Below, one piece after another: positions 33,100 to 47,541 of a stretch of DNA of 64,000 nucleotides. The stretch's first letter is position 1. Each line of letters opens with the position of its first letter. The translations under genes were made by a program, and so were the position numbers. The DNA comes from Coniella vitis (Eukaryota; Ascomycota; Sordariomycetes; Diaporthales; Schizoparmaceae): assembly GCA_011317545.1 (NCBI GenBank), contig WUJK01000012.1:1129001-1193000 (forward strand), in the 5' to 3' direction. The notes under the pieces were generated by a model. The model ran no database searches. It saw only the letters and a program-made list of their open reading frames with translations, and was not told where the DNA came from.

Positions 33100-36000
33100 T
33101 ATTTTCGTATTCTTTAATAAGGTCTAGGTATATATTTCTTAATAGTTCTTAAGTATTTTCCGAATTATTATAATTTTTCTACTTAATAAGGTATTATTTT
33201 CCGCGTTTATATTTATATAAGTCGAGAATCTATTTAACTTCGTATTATACTTATTCTAGTTCGATAATATCTATATTATACGAGAGTTATATATCTATTA
33301 GTGCTAGCTTTAGGAGTAAAATATAGAAGATTAGGTATAGACGTATATATAAAATTTCTAATTTATAGTTAACTAGTAAAATCTATTATATAATTTTATA
33401 AGGTCCGAGTTTTTTATAATCGAGTTTATCGTTAGGTTTAGTAGTTTTAATATTTTTATAGTTAAGGTAAACTTTATCTCCCTTTTATAGGATTAATCCC
33501 TTAATCCTTTTCTAATTAGTATATTTCGTTATTTATTCTTTAACGTTTTAAAGTATATATTAAATATCTTTATATAATTACTTAATTCTTCTAATATATT
33601 AATCTACTATTTTTATATTTCTACCTAATAGTATTTCGTAATATACCGTAGGGTTATATTTATAAAGTAGGAAGAATAGTAATTTTCCTATACTTATCGT
33701 ATCTATATTATTATAAGCGAATTATACCGTAGGTAAGAGTTCGACCTAATTATCCTATTCGTAGTTAATATAATATCGTAGATATTATTTTATAATCTAG
33801 TTAATATATTCTATTTATCCGTTTATCTAAGGATAAAATATTATAGATATATATTATATTATTCCGAGGTATTTAGTAAGTAAGATCTAGAATTTTAATA
33901 TAAATTTTCTATCTCTATCTAATATAATTTCCTAAGGTATTCTATAATTAGCAATAATAATACGGAGGAATATATATACGAGTTCTTCTATAATACTATT
34001 TTCTTTATATAGTAGGAAGTATATATATTTACTTAGTTTATAAACTATTATTAAGATATTATTATATTATACCTAAGTTAAGGGTTTTTATAAAAGGGGT
34101 AGTTTAGTAATAAAGTCTAGATTAATAGATAATTAAATAGTTATAGGTATTAATAAAGATTATAATAATCCGTAAGGTTTATACCGTTCTATCTTATTCC
34201 GTTTATATATATCGTAGTTATTAATAATATTTATAATTCGTTTTTTAAGGTTTAATAGATTCTAATAATATTAGATCCTTTTATAAATTATTCTAATTCC
34301 TTAGTATTTATATATTAGTATATTATAGATACTTTTAATATAATCGTTTTATTCCGATATTATTATACTATCGAGGTTAGATATTTCTCCTTCGATATAT
34401 AATATTATATTAAATTCCTTAATAATAGATAATATAATAAGGTTACTTTCCGAATCTTCCCTAAAGATTATTATAATATCCTAGTCTTTACTATTACTAT
34501 CCTTATAATCTAACCGTTTACTAAAAGTATTTACTTATTCGTTTTCTTTACCTTTATAATAGATAATCTTAAAATCGAATTCTAATAAGAATTCGTATTA
34601 TTTAACTTATTATTTATTAAGCTATTTTATCGAGGTAAATATCTAAAGATTCTTATAATCTATATATATAAGGATTTATTATTTTACGCCGATAAGGTAA
34701 TATTACTATTCCCTAAAGGCTTTTATTATTATTATAAGTTCTTAATTAGGTATTCTATAGTTAAGTTCTAATCCGTTTAGCTTTTTATTAAAGTTACTAA
34801 TTATCCGTAGTTATCCTTTATTATCTCGTTATCCGAGTTATCTACCGAATATATAATCTAATATATCTATCTTAATCTCGAAAATTTTATCTTAATTTAT
34901 TTCGATTAGGATTAGCTCTAATATAACTATATCCTTAATTATATTAAAGGCCTTTTATACCTATTTATTCTAATTAAAGGTAATATTCTTTTTTATAAAT
35001 TCCGTAAGTAATATTATAATATTATTATAGTTCTTAATAAATTATTAATAAAAGTTAGTATAGCTTAAAAAGGCTTTAATATCCTTAATATTCTAGGGTA
35101 TAAGCTAATCCCTAATTATTTATACTTTATCTTTCTATATTTATATATACCTTAGTATAATAATATATCCGAGGTAGTTAACTTCTTAAGTATTCTAATT
35201 ATATTTAATAGGTTTTATTAAAATCTTATTATCTTAGAGAATTTATAGGATTATTATAATATACTTCTAATATTCTTCGAATATCTTTAAGTTAATAAGG
35301 ATATCGTTTAGGTAAATAATTATAAAATAATCGAGGTATTTATATAAGATAAAGTTTATTATCTCTTAAAATAATACTAGGGCGTTAGTAAGTCCGAATA
35401 GTATAATAAGATATTCGAAATATTTATAGCGTATTCTAAACGCTATTTTCTATTCTTCTCCGGGTTTAATATAAATATATATATATCCTTCCTTAAGGTC
35501 GAGGGTTATAAACTATTAAGCTCCTCTAAATCTATCTCTAAGTTCTTTAAAGAGAGGTAAAAGGTACCGATTCTTAATTATAATATCGTTAAATTACCGA
35601 TAATTAATATATAATCGTAGTTTACCGTTTTTCTTTAATATAAATAAGATTAGGTATCCTATTAGTAAAAATAAAGGTCTAATATAGCTTTTCTTAAGGT
35701 TTTTATCGATATATTCCTTAAGTATTTTAAATTTATCCTTATCTAATCTATAGATAGGAAAGAATTTTAATTATCCTCCTTCTTTAAGTAAGATCTTATA
35801 GTTATATAAGCTATACTCTAATAAGCTATTATCGAATTTTCCTTAAAATAGTTTTATAAACTTCCGATACTCTTCTAATATACCGGAGAGGTCTCTAAAC
35901 GTATCTTTATCTTATATAATTATTATTATAAGGAGATATCGTTATATATATTTAGTTCCTTCTTAAATTTACTATAATAATATATCCTATTATCTATAGA

Positions 36001-38700
36001 ATTCTATTATATCGTATTCTAATCTATTATATCCCTTATTTCCCTAGGTATTAATTATTATTAGATCCTTTTCTATAAGCTATCGAGGTTTATTATATCC
36101 TAGGGTAGCTATTATCTTAGCTTTTCTCGATTTAGAGATATATATAAATCCGTTTAAGCTCCTATTATCTAGGTATTATTTAGTAATTAAATCCGATCCT
36201 ATACCTTTAATTATAACCGCTTCTTAGGTATCCGTTTTATCCTATAAAATATAGCTATTAATTTAATCGATTCGAGGATTTTCCTTTCTTAATTATAATA
36301 TACCTAAAATTAGCTTATATTATATGGTATCCGTAATATCGAAGTTTATTAATATCGTATATCTATAGATTATAACTAATAATTAATTAGATTCTATATC
36401 GATAATACCTTAGCTATAAGCGATTTCTATACCTTCTATAATATTAAATTTATAGGGTTTTATTTTCTCCTTCTAAGGTATCTATTATCTATTAATAACG
36501 CTTAGGGATATAAAGTTTCTTTATACTCCGCTATCTAGGAGTATTATATAGTATTTTCCGTATATTTATACTACGATTTTTAAATATTCGTATATCGAGC
36601 TATTTATTATATAGAGGGATTTTATTATAAGTCCTAATCGCTTATTATCTCTTATAGGCGATCCTTACCTTTTAGGTTTTCTTATTATACTCTAAGGGCT
36701 ATTATTTATATTAAGTTCTTAGCTTATTATATTCCGTATCGTATATATATTATAGCCTATTACTATAAGCGCGCTTAGTTTTCTTCTTCTATATAAGGAG
36801 TTTATACTCCGAGCTAATTATCCTTAAGGTTATAATAGGTATATACTTTATCCGCTAGGTATTCTATATAATCGGCGCGCTTATAGAAGCTATAGTATAT
36901 AGGTTCTATATATACGGGCTTTATAAGCTTTTCCCTTTATTTTTATTCGTATATCTTATATTAGTCGAGCGCTTTTTCTTATATATAAAGTATATACTAA
37001 GGTATTATATATTAATATTATTTTACTTATCGTATAGTATATTCGTAAGGGTTATTATATATAAAGGTAATATTAGCGTAATTTCCCCTTATTTTAAATA
37101 CTTTATAATAATTACTATTATTATCGTTATAAGCGATAATAATATACCTTGCCTTATATATAAGGAATTATTCGTTAGTTACCTTATACTTAAAATATTA
37201 TTTATAATTATATATAATATAAGTAAACTATATAATCTAATAATATTCTTTATAAAGATAGTTAATTCGCGCGTCTTCTTATATAAGGGGGGTTTTGTTT
37301 TAATAGGTTATTATCCTAAATAGTTCTTTAAGTATAATATTATAGATAAGGTAATATATATCTCCTTTATCGATATCTTTATCTATAAAGCTTTCTAATT
37401 CTAAGCTTATTTCTTCGTTAATAGTTTAAATATTAATATCCTAACTAATATTAAGTATTTCCTATTATTTTATAATTTCCGTAATATTACTTTATACGGT
37501 TTTCGTTTTATTAGGTAGTTTATACCCTTTTATATCGCGCTAATAGGGGTATTCCTTAATAAGCTAGGCTTATTACTTTATTACTAATCTTTCGAATAAA
37601 TTATTATCTATAGAAAGGGGTATTCTCTAAGTAATTATAATTTATCGTTCGTTATAAAGTTTCTAAAGGAATTATCCTAAGCCTTACTTTACCGAAAGGT
37701 ATATTATATAATTATCCTTATAATAGAAGGTTTAGTTAAAGAGTTTATAATCGGAATTATCCGATACTTATTCTAGAAGTTAGTTTTAGCTAGGAGTAAA
37801 GTCCGTAATCTTATATATTATAATATTAGCTTATTATCTTTCGGGGACTTTTTTAAATTCTCTAGGTTTCTTAGGTTATCGGTATTCTTATATAAAGTAG
37901 CTTATCCTATTATAATTAAAGTATTCTTTACTTATAGGTTTCCTTTAAGCTATATTAAGCTTTATAAGGCCCGAGTATATTATACCGCTAGTTATTATTC
38001 CGTAGTAGTTATTTTATCGGGGTATAAAGTATTAAGGTAGCTATTAGTATCGTTTTTCGGTATTAGCCCGGGGTATAAAGTTAGTAATAGGTTTTTACTT
38101 TCCTTATTATTCCTAGTTCCTTTCCTAATTATAGTTATCGATAGCTATTACTATTATTACGAATTCTATAAATATCTCTAATCGGGGTATTTTATATAAT
38201 TCGTTTTTAATAGATTCTTTAAGTCTATTATAATAGGCTATTATAAAGGGTTTATTATCTTAATAAAGATATAATATAATTTATCTAAAGAATATTATAT
38301 AGTATAATATTAACTTAGTTTATTTAAGTTAGGAGATTTTACGTTTTATATTACGTTTTTCGTTAGGGTTTCTAAAGGTTTCCTTAAATATCTAAGCGAA
38401 GGTTTCGAATAATATAAAGAGTTCGTTAGTCTTATATTCTCTAATCTCTTCCGTATCGAATTCTAGGAAGTTTTATAGGATAGGTTTAAACTATATAAAT
38501 ACATTGCTTTTAAGCCTACTAGCTATAAATTCTACTTTCTTAGCTTTAGTAGAGAATTACTATTAGTAATATTAGAAGTAAGCTCTAAGGGCTATAATAA
38601 AAGGTTAAATATCGTCTTCTTATCCGCGATAAACCTTAGGCTACTCTATCTTAAAAGGCTTATTAGGAGTTCTGCTAATACTTTCTCGAGCCTTAAGTTA
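33100..38700 (-). pseudogene. Element A gag-pol remnant (Gypsy)
   Basis: Read on the minus strand from right to left. The gag zinc knuckle is near 37,930-37,860. Reverse transcriptase includes the active-site block at 35,314-35,291, now IYLNDILI because GAC became AAC. RNase H and integrase follow, and a chromodomain lies near 33,240-33,110. Stops interrupt every frame. Protein boundaries are approximate. Confidence 0.8.
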
Positions 38701-38867
38701 TATAATATATATAATAAGTATATTAATAGTAGTTAAAAGTTGCTAATTAGTATTCTAGGTTTAATTAACCGTCGAAGGGGTTAGAACTATTAATACTATA
38801 GTTAAATACTATACTTAATATTACCTAAGAGGTATATATAAACCGTCCTAAATAAGAGTTATAAAAA

Positions 38868-39327
38868 TATAATAATCCTTATTTAAATCCCGGATTCTAG
38901 AAATACCTATAAGTTATATATTAGCAGGTAGGGAAGTATTACCTTTAAGTCTTTATATATTATCGAATAATATTAAATATTATAAGTAATTAAAAGGGAT
39001 TACCCTATTATATAAAATAATACTTAGATTTATAACTAAAGATTATAAGGAAACTATCTAATATTAAGCTATAAACTCCTATTCTTATATCCTTCCGTTA
39101 TAATACTCCTTAATATATAGCTTATTAATACTTACTAGTGCTTATTAATATTCTAGTAAGTAGTAGTAATCCCTAGTAATCTAATATAGCACTTTAGACC
39201 CTAACCCTAATTATACTACTCTATATTCTTATATAAGAGATCCCTATCGGTCCGTTAAGGTTCCGATTTACTAGTATATAGTTACGCTAGCCTATTCCTA
39301 TAACCTATATATTTATAGGTTATAATA
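38868..39327 (-). repeat. Element A 5' LTR
   Basis: 460 bases, equal in length to the left copy and differing from it mainly by transitions. Followed by the TATTA duplication. Confidence 0.9.
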
Positions 39328-39332
39328 TATTA

Positions 39333-39636
39333 CTTACCGAGACTTTAGTAAGCACTATTAAGTATTAATAAGCTCGGGTAAGCTATATATTAATAAACGC
39401 TATAATAGAAGGATATAACGATAGAAGTTTATAGCTTAATATTAGATAGTTTCCTTATAATCTTTAGTTATAAATCTAAGTATTATTTTAAGTAATAGGG
39501 TAATCCCTTTTAATCTCTTATAATACTTAATATTATTCGATAAATATATAAAGATTTAAAGGTATACTTCCCCCTTCTATTAATATATAATTTATAGGTA
39601 TTTCTAGAATTAGGGATTTAGATAAGGATTATTATA
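39333..39636 (+). repeat. Element B 5' LTR, inner part
   Basis: Continues the LTR interrupted at 31700; together the two parts total 468 bases, against 469 for the 3' LTR. It is the reverse complement of the neighbouring A LTR, so the junction is a head-to-head inverted repeat. Confidence 0.85.
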
Positions 39637-42600
39637 TTTTTATAACTCTTATTTAGGACGGTCTACGTATACCTTTTAGGTAATATTAAGTATAATAATA
39701 GCTCTTTAAACCCCTACCCCGTTTACCTTAAATAAAGGATATTATTAGCTTATAATTTAAGAAGATATAATATATTAATTAATCGAATTTATTTAATAAT
39801 TTACTATATTTTAGTAGAATTAAGAATAGTAAAACCGTATTATCCGTAGGTAGGCTTAATAACTCGAATAATACTAAATTATAGCTATTATACCCCTAAT
39901 ATCTATTATTTAGAATACCGGTAACGGTTATAAAAGAGATAAACCTATTATATATAATAGTAATTAGAAGATATTTTAAGGGTTTCTTACCTATTATAAA
40001 GTATACTTTCTATATAATATAGCTTAGTTTACTATCGAACCCGATAAAGTTATCCTAGCCGGTATACGATTCGAAAAGGATATACTTATCTAATATAAAC
40101 CCTCGCTTTATAACTATATTAAATACTTAGATAATCTCGATTAACGTAAAAAAACTATTAAAGATATATTCGACTTATTTATAGGATTCGAATATATTCT
40201 TAAGAAAATATTCGGCGATCCTAACGAAGAACGAATTATAATATAATAACTTATAGAATTTAAGTAGAAAAAGTCTACTTTAGCCTATATAATTCGGTTT
40301 AAGTAACTCTTAATATACCTTTTATAGGAAGATAAGAATCTTATAGAATACTATTATAAAAGATTTAAGGATAAGGTTAAGGATAAAATCTCTAAGTAAG
40401 ATTAGCCTAAGGACTTTATAATATTTAGTAATAATACTATTTATATCGATAACCGTCTTTATAAAAAACGTATAAAGAAAAGTAAGAAAAGAGGAAGCTA
40501 TATTATATAGAGAAATTATATTAATATAGGACGGCGGATTTAATAAATTACTAATTATAGCTTTTAATAATAAGGTACGGTAGTTAGTAGTATTATATAT
40601 ATAGGATCTATAAAGCTCGATATAATTTAATATAAACCTATAAGTAAGGAATACTTTAATTATAATAAGAAAGGCTACTTTATATAAGAATACCGATAGC
40701 TTAAGAAACCTAGAGAATTTAAAAAAGTCCTAGAAGGAAGATAAGCTAATATAATAATATATAAGACCCTAGACTCTATTCCTAGCTAAAACTAGCTTCC
40801 GGAGTAAATATCGGATAACTCCGATTATAAACTCCTTAGCTAGATATTCTATTATAAGGATAATTATATAATATATCTCTCGGTAAAGTAAGGCTTAGGA
40901 TAATTCCCTTAAAAACCTTATAAGGAATAATAAATTATAGTTACCTAAAGGATACCCCTTCCTACGGATAATAATCCCTTCGAAAGGCTAGTAATAAAGT
41001 AATAAGCTTAGCCTATAAAAGAGTATCCCTATTAGCGTAATATAAAAGGATATAAACTATTCTATAAAATAGGTATTTTATAAAGCGATATCGTAGAAAT
41101 TACGGAATAATAAGAAACGCTTAATATTACTTAAGATACCGGTACCTAAATTATTAATAAAGATATAAGCTTAGAATTAGAAAGTTCTATAGATAAAGAT
41201 ATCGATAAAGAAGATATATATTACTTTATCTATAGTATTACGTTTAAGGAGCTATTTAGAATAATAACCTATTAAGATAAAACCCCCCTTATATAGGAAG
41301 ATACGCGAATTAACTACCTCTACGAAAAATATTATTAACTTATATAGTTTTCCTATATTATATATAATTATAAATAATACTTTAAATATAAGGTAATTAA
41401 CGAATAATTCCTTATATATAAAATAGGGTATAATATTATCGTATATAATAATAATAATAACGATTATTATAAAGTATTTAAGATAAGAGGAAACTTCGCT
41501 AATATTAGTATAATATATAATACCCCTTATAAATATATTATACGATAAATATAATAGTATTAGTATATAATACCTTAATATATACTTTACGTATAAGAAA
41601 AAGCACTCGATTAGTATAGGATATACGAATAAAGATAAAGGGAAAGACTTATAAAGCCCGTATATATAAAACCTATATATTATAGCTTCTATAAGCGTAT
41701 AAATTATATAGAATACCTAGTAAATAAAGCACGCCTTTACTATAATATTAAGAATAACTAGCCCGGAGTATAAACTCTATATATAGAAGAAGAAAACTAA
41801 GCGCGCTTATAGTAATAGGTCGTAATATATATACGATACGGAATATAATAAGCTAAGAACTTAGTATAAATAGTAGCTCTTAGAGTATAATAAGAATAAT
41901 AGAATCTAAAAGGTAAAGATTACCTATAAGGGATAATAAGTAATTAGGACTTACGATAAAGTCCTTCTATACGATAGATAACTCGATATATAAATATTTA
42001 AAAATCGTAGTATAAATTAATAATAAATATTATATAATATTCCTAGATAACGGAATATAAGGAAACTTTATATCCCTAAGCGTTATTAATAGAGAATAAA
42101 TACCTTAGAAAAAGAAGATAAAACCTTATAAACTTAGTACTATAGAAAGTATAAAAGTCGCTTATAGTTAAAATATTATCGATATAAAATCTAATTAATT
42201 ATTAGTTATAATCTACGGATATATAATACTAATAAACTTCGATATTACGAATATTATATAATACGAATTAATTTTAGGTATATTATAGTTAAAAAAGGAA
42301 AATCCTCGAATCGATTAAACTAATAGCTATATTTTATAGGATAAAGCGGATACCTAAGGAACGGTTATAATTAAAAGCGTAGGATCGGATTTAATTACCG
42401 AGTAATATTTAAGTAATAGGGGTTTAAAGGAATTTATATATACCTTTAAATTAAGAAAAGCTATAATAATAGCTATTAAAGGATATAATAAACCTCGATA
42501 ACTTATAAAAAAGGATCTAACGATAATTAATATCTAAGAAAGTAAAAGATATAATAGATTAGGATATAATATAATAGGATTTTATAGATAATAGGATATA

Positions 42601-43161
42601 TTATCGTAATAAGTTTAAGAAGGAACTAAGTACGTATAACGATATCTCTTTATAATAGTAATTATATAAGATAAAGATACGTTTAGAAACCTCTCCGATA
42701 TATTAGAAGAGTATCGAAAGTTTATAAAACTATTTTAAGGAAAATTCGATAATAGCCTATTAGAATATAACCTATATAATTATAAGATCCTATTTAAAGA
42801 AGGAGAATAATTAAAGTTCTTTCCTATCTATAGATTAAATAAGAATAAACTTAAAGTATTTAGGGAATATATTAACGAAAATCTTAAAAAAGGTTATATT
42901 AAACCTTTATATTTATTAATAGGATACCTAATCCTATTTATATTAAAGAAGAATAATAAATTATAATTATATATTAACTATCGGTAATTTAACGATATTA
43001 TTATTAAGAATTAATACCCCCTACCTCTCTTTAAAGAATTTAGAGATAGATTTAGAGGAGCTTAATAGTTTATAACCCTTAACCTTAAGGAAGGATATAT
43101 ATATATTCGTATTCAACCCGGAGAAGAATAGAAAATAGCGTTTAGAATATATTACGGATAT

Positions 43162-43452
43162 TATTAGGAGGTAGGTTATTATAAGGTGATGAAGTATAAT
43201 ATAGACGACGAATTCTTAGCGTAAAAGCAGCTATATCGTATAGAAGACGCTATAATAGTAGTATTCGTTGATAGAAACTAAACCTAAAGAGAAATCCCCT
43301 CTCTATTTACTAGTTTCCGAAGCTTCCGACGACTCTTTATATCTTTAAGATTCTATAGCTGCCTGCCGAGAGCTGCCGGCAGGCCCTTATTCTAAGCCGT
43401 AGGGACTACGTTACCGCTATGCTTTCCTAGCGTTTAGGGTAGGGTTCTAATA
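43162..43452 (-). repeat. Element C left LTR (291 bp)
   Basis: Starts TATTAGGAGG and ends GGTTCTAATA. It contains a perfect 8-bp hairpin at 43361-43384 (GCCTGCCG / CGGCAGGC) that is also intact in the other LTR. Confidence 0.92.
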
Positions 43453-44029
43453 ATACTCTTCCCCTTATATAACTTTGTCCTCGAAGTTATTAAATATCGA
43501 TTTGCTAATAGGTTATTGCTAATAGGTAACTAGCTGCGTTTTTCCTACGTATAACCTACGTTATCGTATATCTTCCTAGTATTTAATATTCCTAAATAAT
43601 CTTTATTTATCTAATAGTTATTTTTAAAATAGCCGTAGCCTATAAACTTCCTTTTATTTTAGGATACCTATTCGCTATATTATCTCTACGTTTAACTAGA
43701 ATATATCTTTTATAATCCTCGTTCTTAAAATAACTTTAATCTATAAACTTCTTTTTCTTATAGGATGCTTCTTTATTACGTTATCTCTATATTATCTCTA
43801 TATTTAAGCATTATACGCTTATATATTTTTTAATCCTCTCTAGTATATCTAAAACCTATTATTCTTTTTTTAAAAATCTATAAAACTTAAAGAACCTTTA
43901 AATAGCTCTTATTATACCTATTACTATATTTATTATATAAAATAATAAGTTCGCAGCTTTATTATAGCGTTCCTTATACTTCTATTATACTTTTATTATA
44001 CTTCCTATCTTTATTCTATAATAGTAGCT

Positions 44030-45303
44030 AATAATAGAATAATAGCAAATAACTATAGCTATATCTAGTAATTAAATAGGTATACGGGCTATTTAGTAGT
44101 TAGTAATAGCTTTAAACTTACGGCTATAAAAGCTTCTCTTTTTATACCCTCTTTCTCCTTTAACTTTTATTCCTTTAAGTAATTATTTAGTTTAAGTTTT
44201 ATAAGTTATATCTTTAATACTAAGTATATAGCTTCTTTATATCCCTTTCGTAGTATTTTCCCTTAAGTAGGCTAGACTATTTTTATTAATTCGCTATATT
44301 TTCGCCGGGCTAACGCTACTTTATAGTTTTAAATAGCCGAACTATAATAATAATAATCATTATAATTAATAAGCGCCCCGCTTTTAACGATAACTAAGGG
44401 TAAATAGTTTGTAACTCTTTCTCTATATATCGTCTACGTTAACGCTATATCTTAGTAATCCTAGTAAACGTACTTATACCGCTAATATTACCGCCTCGGG
44501 TACCGCTATAGCTTTTTCCTCGAATTAAAGCAACGTTACTACTACGAATATACCCGCTAATACGCCTATTAGTATACCTACGAATAGCTCTACTCCTACT
44601 ACCTCTATTACTCCTCCCGCTATATATAGCGCCCCCGCTATAACTTCGGCGGGTATATATAATACGCGTAATTAGTATATTCGGTGCCTATATTATCGAA
44701 TAGAAGATAGTTATTATAACTATAAATGCTATAATATTACTAGTATATAGACTTACGTTATCCTTACGTTTTCGTTATTAACTTTATACTCTTAGGTAAA
44801 GAATTAAAATATTTATATTATAGTATCGGTAAATATACTTATAATCGTATAAGTTATTTTCCTTTTTAATACGTTTATATTACGTTTTCTATACTAATTC
44901 CTTGCTATAGCTTCCATTTAATACTATTACTATCCTTAAAGAATAATTTCCCTTTTCCTAGGACTAGTTATAATATATTAATAGGTATATTCCTTTAAAT
45001 TACGTTAATTTATTTACTAAGGCTAAGGGAGCCGGTCGGGATAGTATTAACGCTACGGTTACGCTGCTTACTAATAGCGGTTAAGGTAATAAATAGTTAG
45101 CTTTATTTCGAGATTTAGTTAGCTTAGTACGCTATAGTATAATCGCTACTAAATATATTATTAATTGCCTAAACCCTCCTAGAGGCGGCGATAGTAGTAC
45201 GAACTCGTAGGGTGGAAGTAGCGGTAATAATACTATTAGCGGAGATAATAGTAATAATACTACTATTTATTTTATTTATTTAATTAAATTAACGCCGGAC
45301 TAG
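44030..45303 (+). pseudogene. Antisense Cys-motif / low-complexity region in element C
   Basis: A plus-strand (antisense) stretch similar to 53,000-54,300 in element D. Around 44,690-44,730 it encodes a Cys/Tyr-rich patch (YYRIEDSYYNYKCYN), read as a RIP-damaged zinc-binding-like motif. Around 45,180-45,270 it has a GGN/AGT/AAT-rich low-complexity tract. Stops are frequent. Confidence 0.45.
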
Positions 45304-45316
45304 TTACGCTAGCATA

Positions 45317-45638
45317 CCTCCCAAGGGGTATCTCGGCGTATACTGCCTATTATACTGCTAAGGAGCGTATATATACCTACCCAGCATATATATTCGTAAT
45401 ACAACCCCAGCCCGAAGGCTGCTTTATAGCGTATCAGCTACGTCCCAGAGGCTAAATGCTCTAGGGATTGGTCTTAGAGCAGAGTTATATAATACTATTA
45501 GTGTGGCCCGTGCAGAGCCACGTTTTCATTAGGTTAGCGTATCACCGTATGGTTACCAGACGTTAGATGCCGGCCGAGACTAGTTCCGAAGCCGTACTAT
45601 ATACGTGCTATACGTCGACTATGCTAGCGACGACCTCA
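45317..45638. mobile_element. Un-RIPed GC-rich insertion in element C
   Basis: A 322-base island that is visibly richer in GC and keeps CpA/TpG, inside strongly AT-rich DNA. It is flanked by an 8-bp direct repeat CTAGCATA (45309-45316 and 45639-45646), the size expected for hAT-type duplication. A third inverted copy TATGCTAG lies at 45620-45627. I find no clear terminal inverted repeats, coding frame or tRNA head, so its class is unknown. Confidence 0.55.
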
Positions 45639-47541
45639 CTAGCATAATAATACTACTAGTAGAGATAATAACGGAAATACTAGAAATACTAGAACTAGTA
45701 GTAACTAATAACTCTTTACGAAAGAGTAGCGAGTTCGCTGCTAACTTATAGTTTAGCATTAAGGTCTTTATTATAAATAGTTTAATTTTAGCGTTTTTAT
45801 AAATAGATTTATAAAATATCGTATATTACCGTATATTTAATATATCCTGCTTTTAATATACGTTTAAGCTGCGATTTTATAGTAATCTAGTAAAATATAT
45901 TATTTAAATTTATATTAAATTATTATTTAATAATTAATTATAATAATTATAACTTATAATAATAATAACTAAATAGTAATACTAAATATTAATTTAAACT
46001 TAAAATATAAACTAGACTTTTGCTACGATATCGTATAATATTTAAACTTTTAAATACCGTAGTTTTAAAGATTATATAATCTATATAAAAAGTATATTCC
46101 TATAGCGTATTTACTACTAATATATACCTATTCTTAATTTAATTTAATTTATAAAAAGATAAATTAACTTTAATTATCTTAAAAACTATTTTATTAGCGT
46201 AAGAGCTACGTTTTCGTAGGGTACCCGCTATATTTATAATTATTTATAATAAATTAATAAACTAATTAACTAAAACGCTAAAACTCTTAATTTAAATAAT
46301 TTACGCTATATATACTAGTATAAATTTCGATTCCTTACTTAAGGCTTTAACCTCTAAGTCTCTATAATAGACTTAGCGGTCCCGCTACGTTTCCGCTACG
46401 TTTACTTAGTATAGAAACTGCGCTAATATAAGAAGACCGGACTTACGATTCCGTTCTTCTAGCGAGTTACCTCGTATAAATAGCGTAAAAGCGCTCCATC
46501 CTATATACTTTACTACTACTTCTAAGTAACTTAGTAACCTATATAGGATAAAATAGATCTAAATCTTAAGTATACTATTACCTTCGACTTACGGAGGGAT
46601 AGTAGCGCTAATACTACTTTTTCTATACTCTAAGATTACGTAAAAGTAAGTTACTTACGAGTATAAACTTATTATAATTCTCTAATAACTTTTCTTACTT
46701 AAGAATTAGGTTATCGCTATAAAGTCGTATACTTTACGTAACGATACCTTCTAGATTATTCCCTAAACCCGGGGTAAACTAAGTATTCCTTACTTATTAT
46801 ATTTAATCTTAAGTCTTTATTCTCTTATAATATTAACTTAAACGTTACGAAAAACCCGCTCTTAACCTACGGTTATATAGGGTATCTTAATTCTTTTTAA
46901 TAATATATATTTCTTTATTAGTTAATTCTCTTAATATCTAAACTTTTTTAACCTTTAAGTAATAAACGTGCTTTTAAACTGCGTTTTCGTTAGGTATATC
47001 GTTCCCTCGATATATAAATCCTCGATATATAAATTCTCTTAACTTAAGCGCTAAGATTACTTTTATTCTGCGTTTAATATACGTTTTCTTATTATATTAT
47101 ATTATTCTCGATATATAACTTTTCTATAACTTAAATATTAGGTTTAATATTATATCTCCGTTTTTCTTAATATATAGATTCTTTCGACTCGGGCGTTAAG
47201 TTTATTAGGTATTAACTTTGCTTTAAACCTACGTTTTCGTAGGGTATTGTTCTCTTAATATATCGAATGCTTATTATTTAGTAATTAATAAAACTTAATT
47301 ATATATTTAGTATAACGAGGTATATTCGAAGAAATAACTCTTAAGTTGCGTAGAAGTAGCGTAAATACTATATAGATTAATAAGAATAAATAACTTTTAA
47401 TATATAGTAATGCTTAAGACTTAATATAATAAATATAGTAGTAAAAACTAGGTACGAATCTATTACGATAACGCTGAGAATTCAAGTTAATAACGTTATA
47501 TATTGCCTTTACCAGCTTATACTCCATTTTAAGGTTTAGAA

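Larger units (their letters stand above)
31701..39327 (-). mobile_element. Element A: RIP-mutated chromodomain Gypsy retrotransposon
   Basis: A complete but dead Gypsy element of 7,627 bases in minus orientation, same family as B. Two direct 460-base LTRs (31701-32160 and 38868-39327) are flanked by a perfect 5-bp duplication TATTA at 31696-31700 and 39328-39332. The host sequence on both sides is the LTR of element B, so A jumped into B. The purine tract abuts the left (3') LTR. The internal part carries eroded gag zinc knuckle, reverse transcriptase, integrase and chromodomain on the minus strand. Confidence 0.92.
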
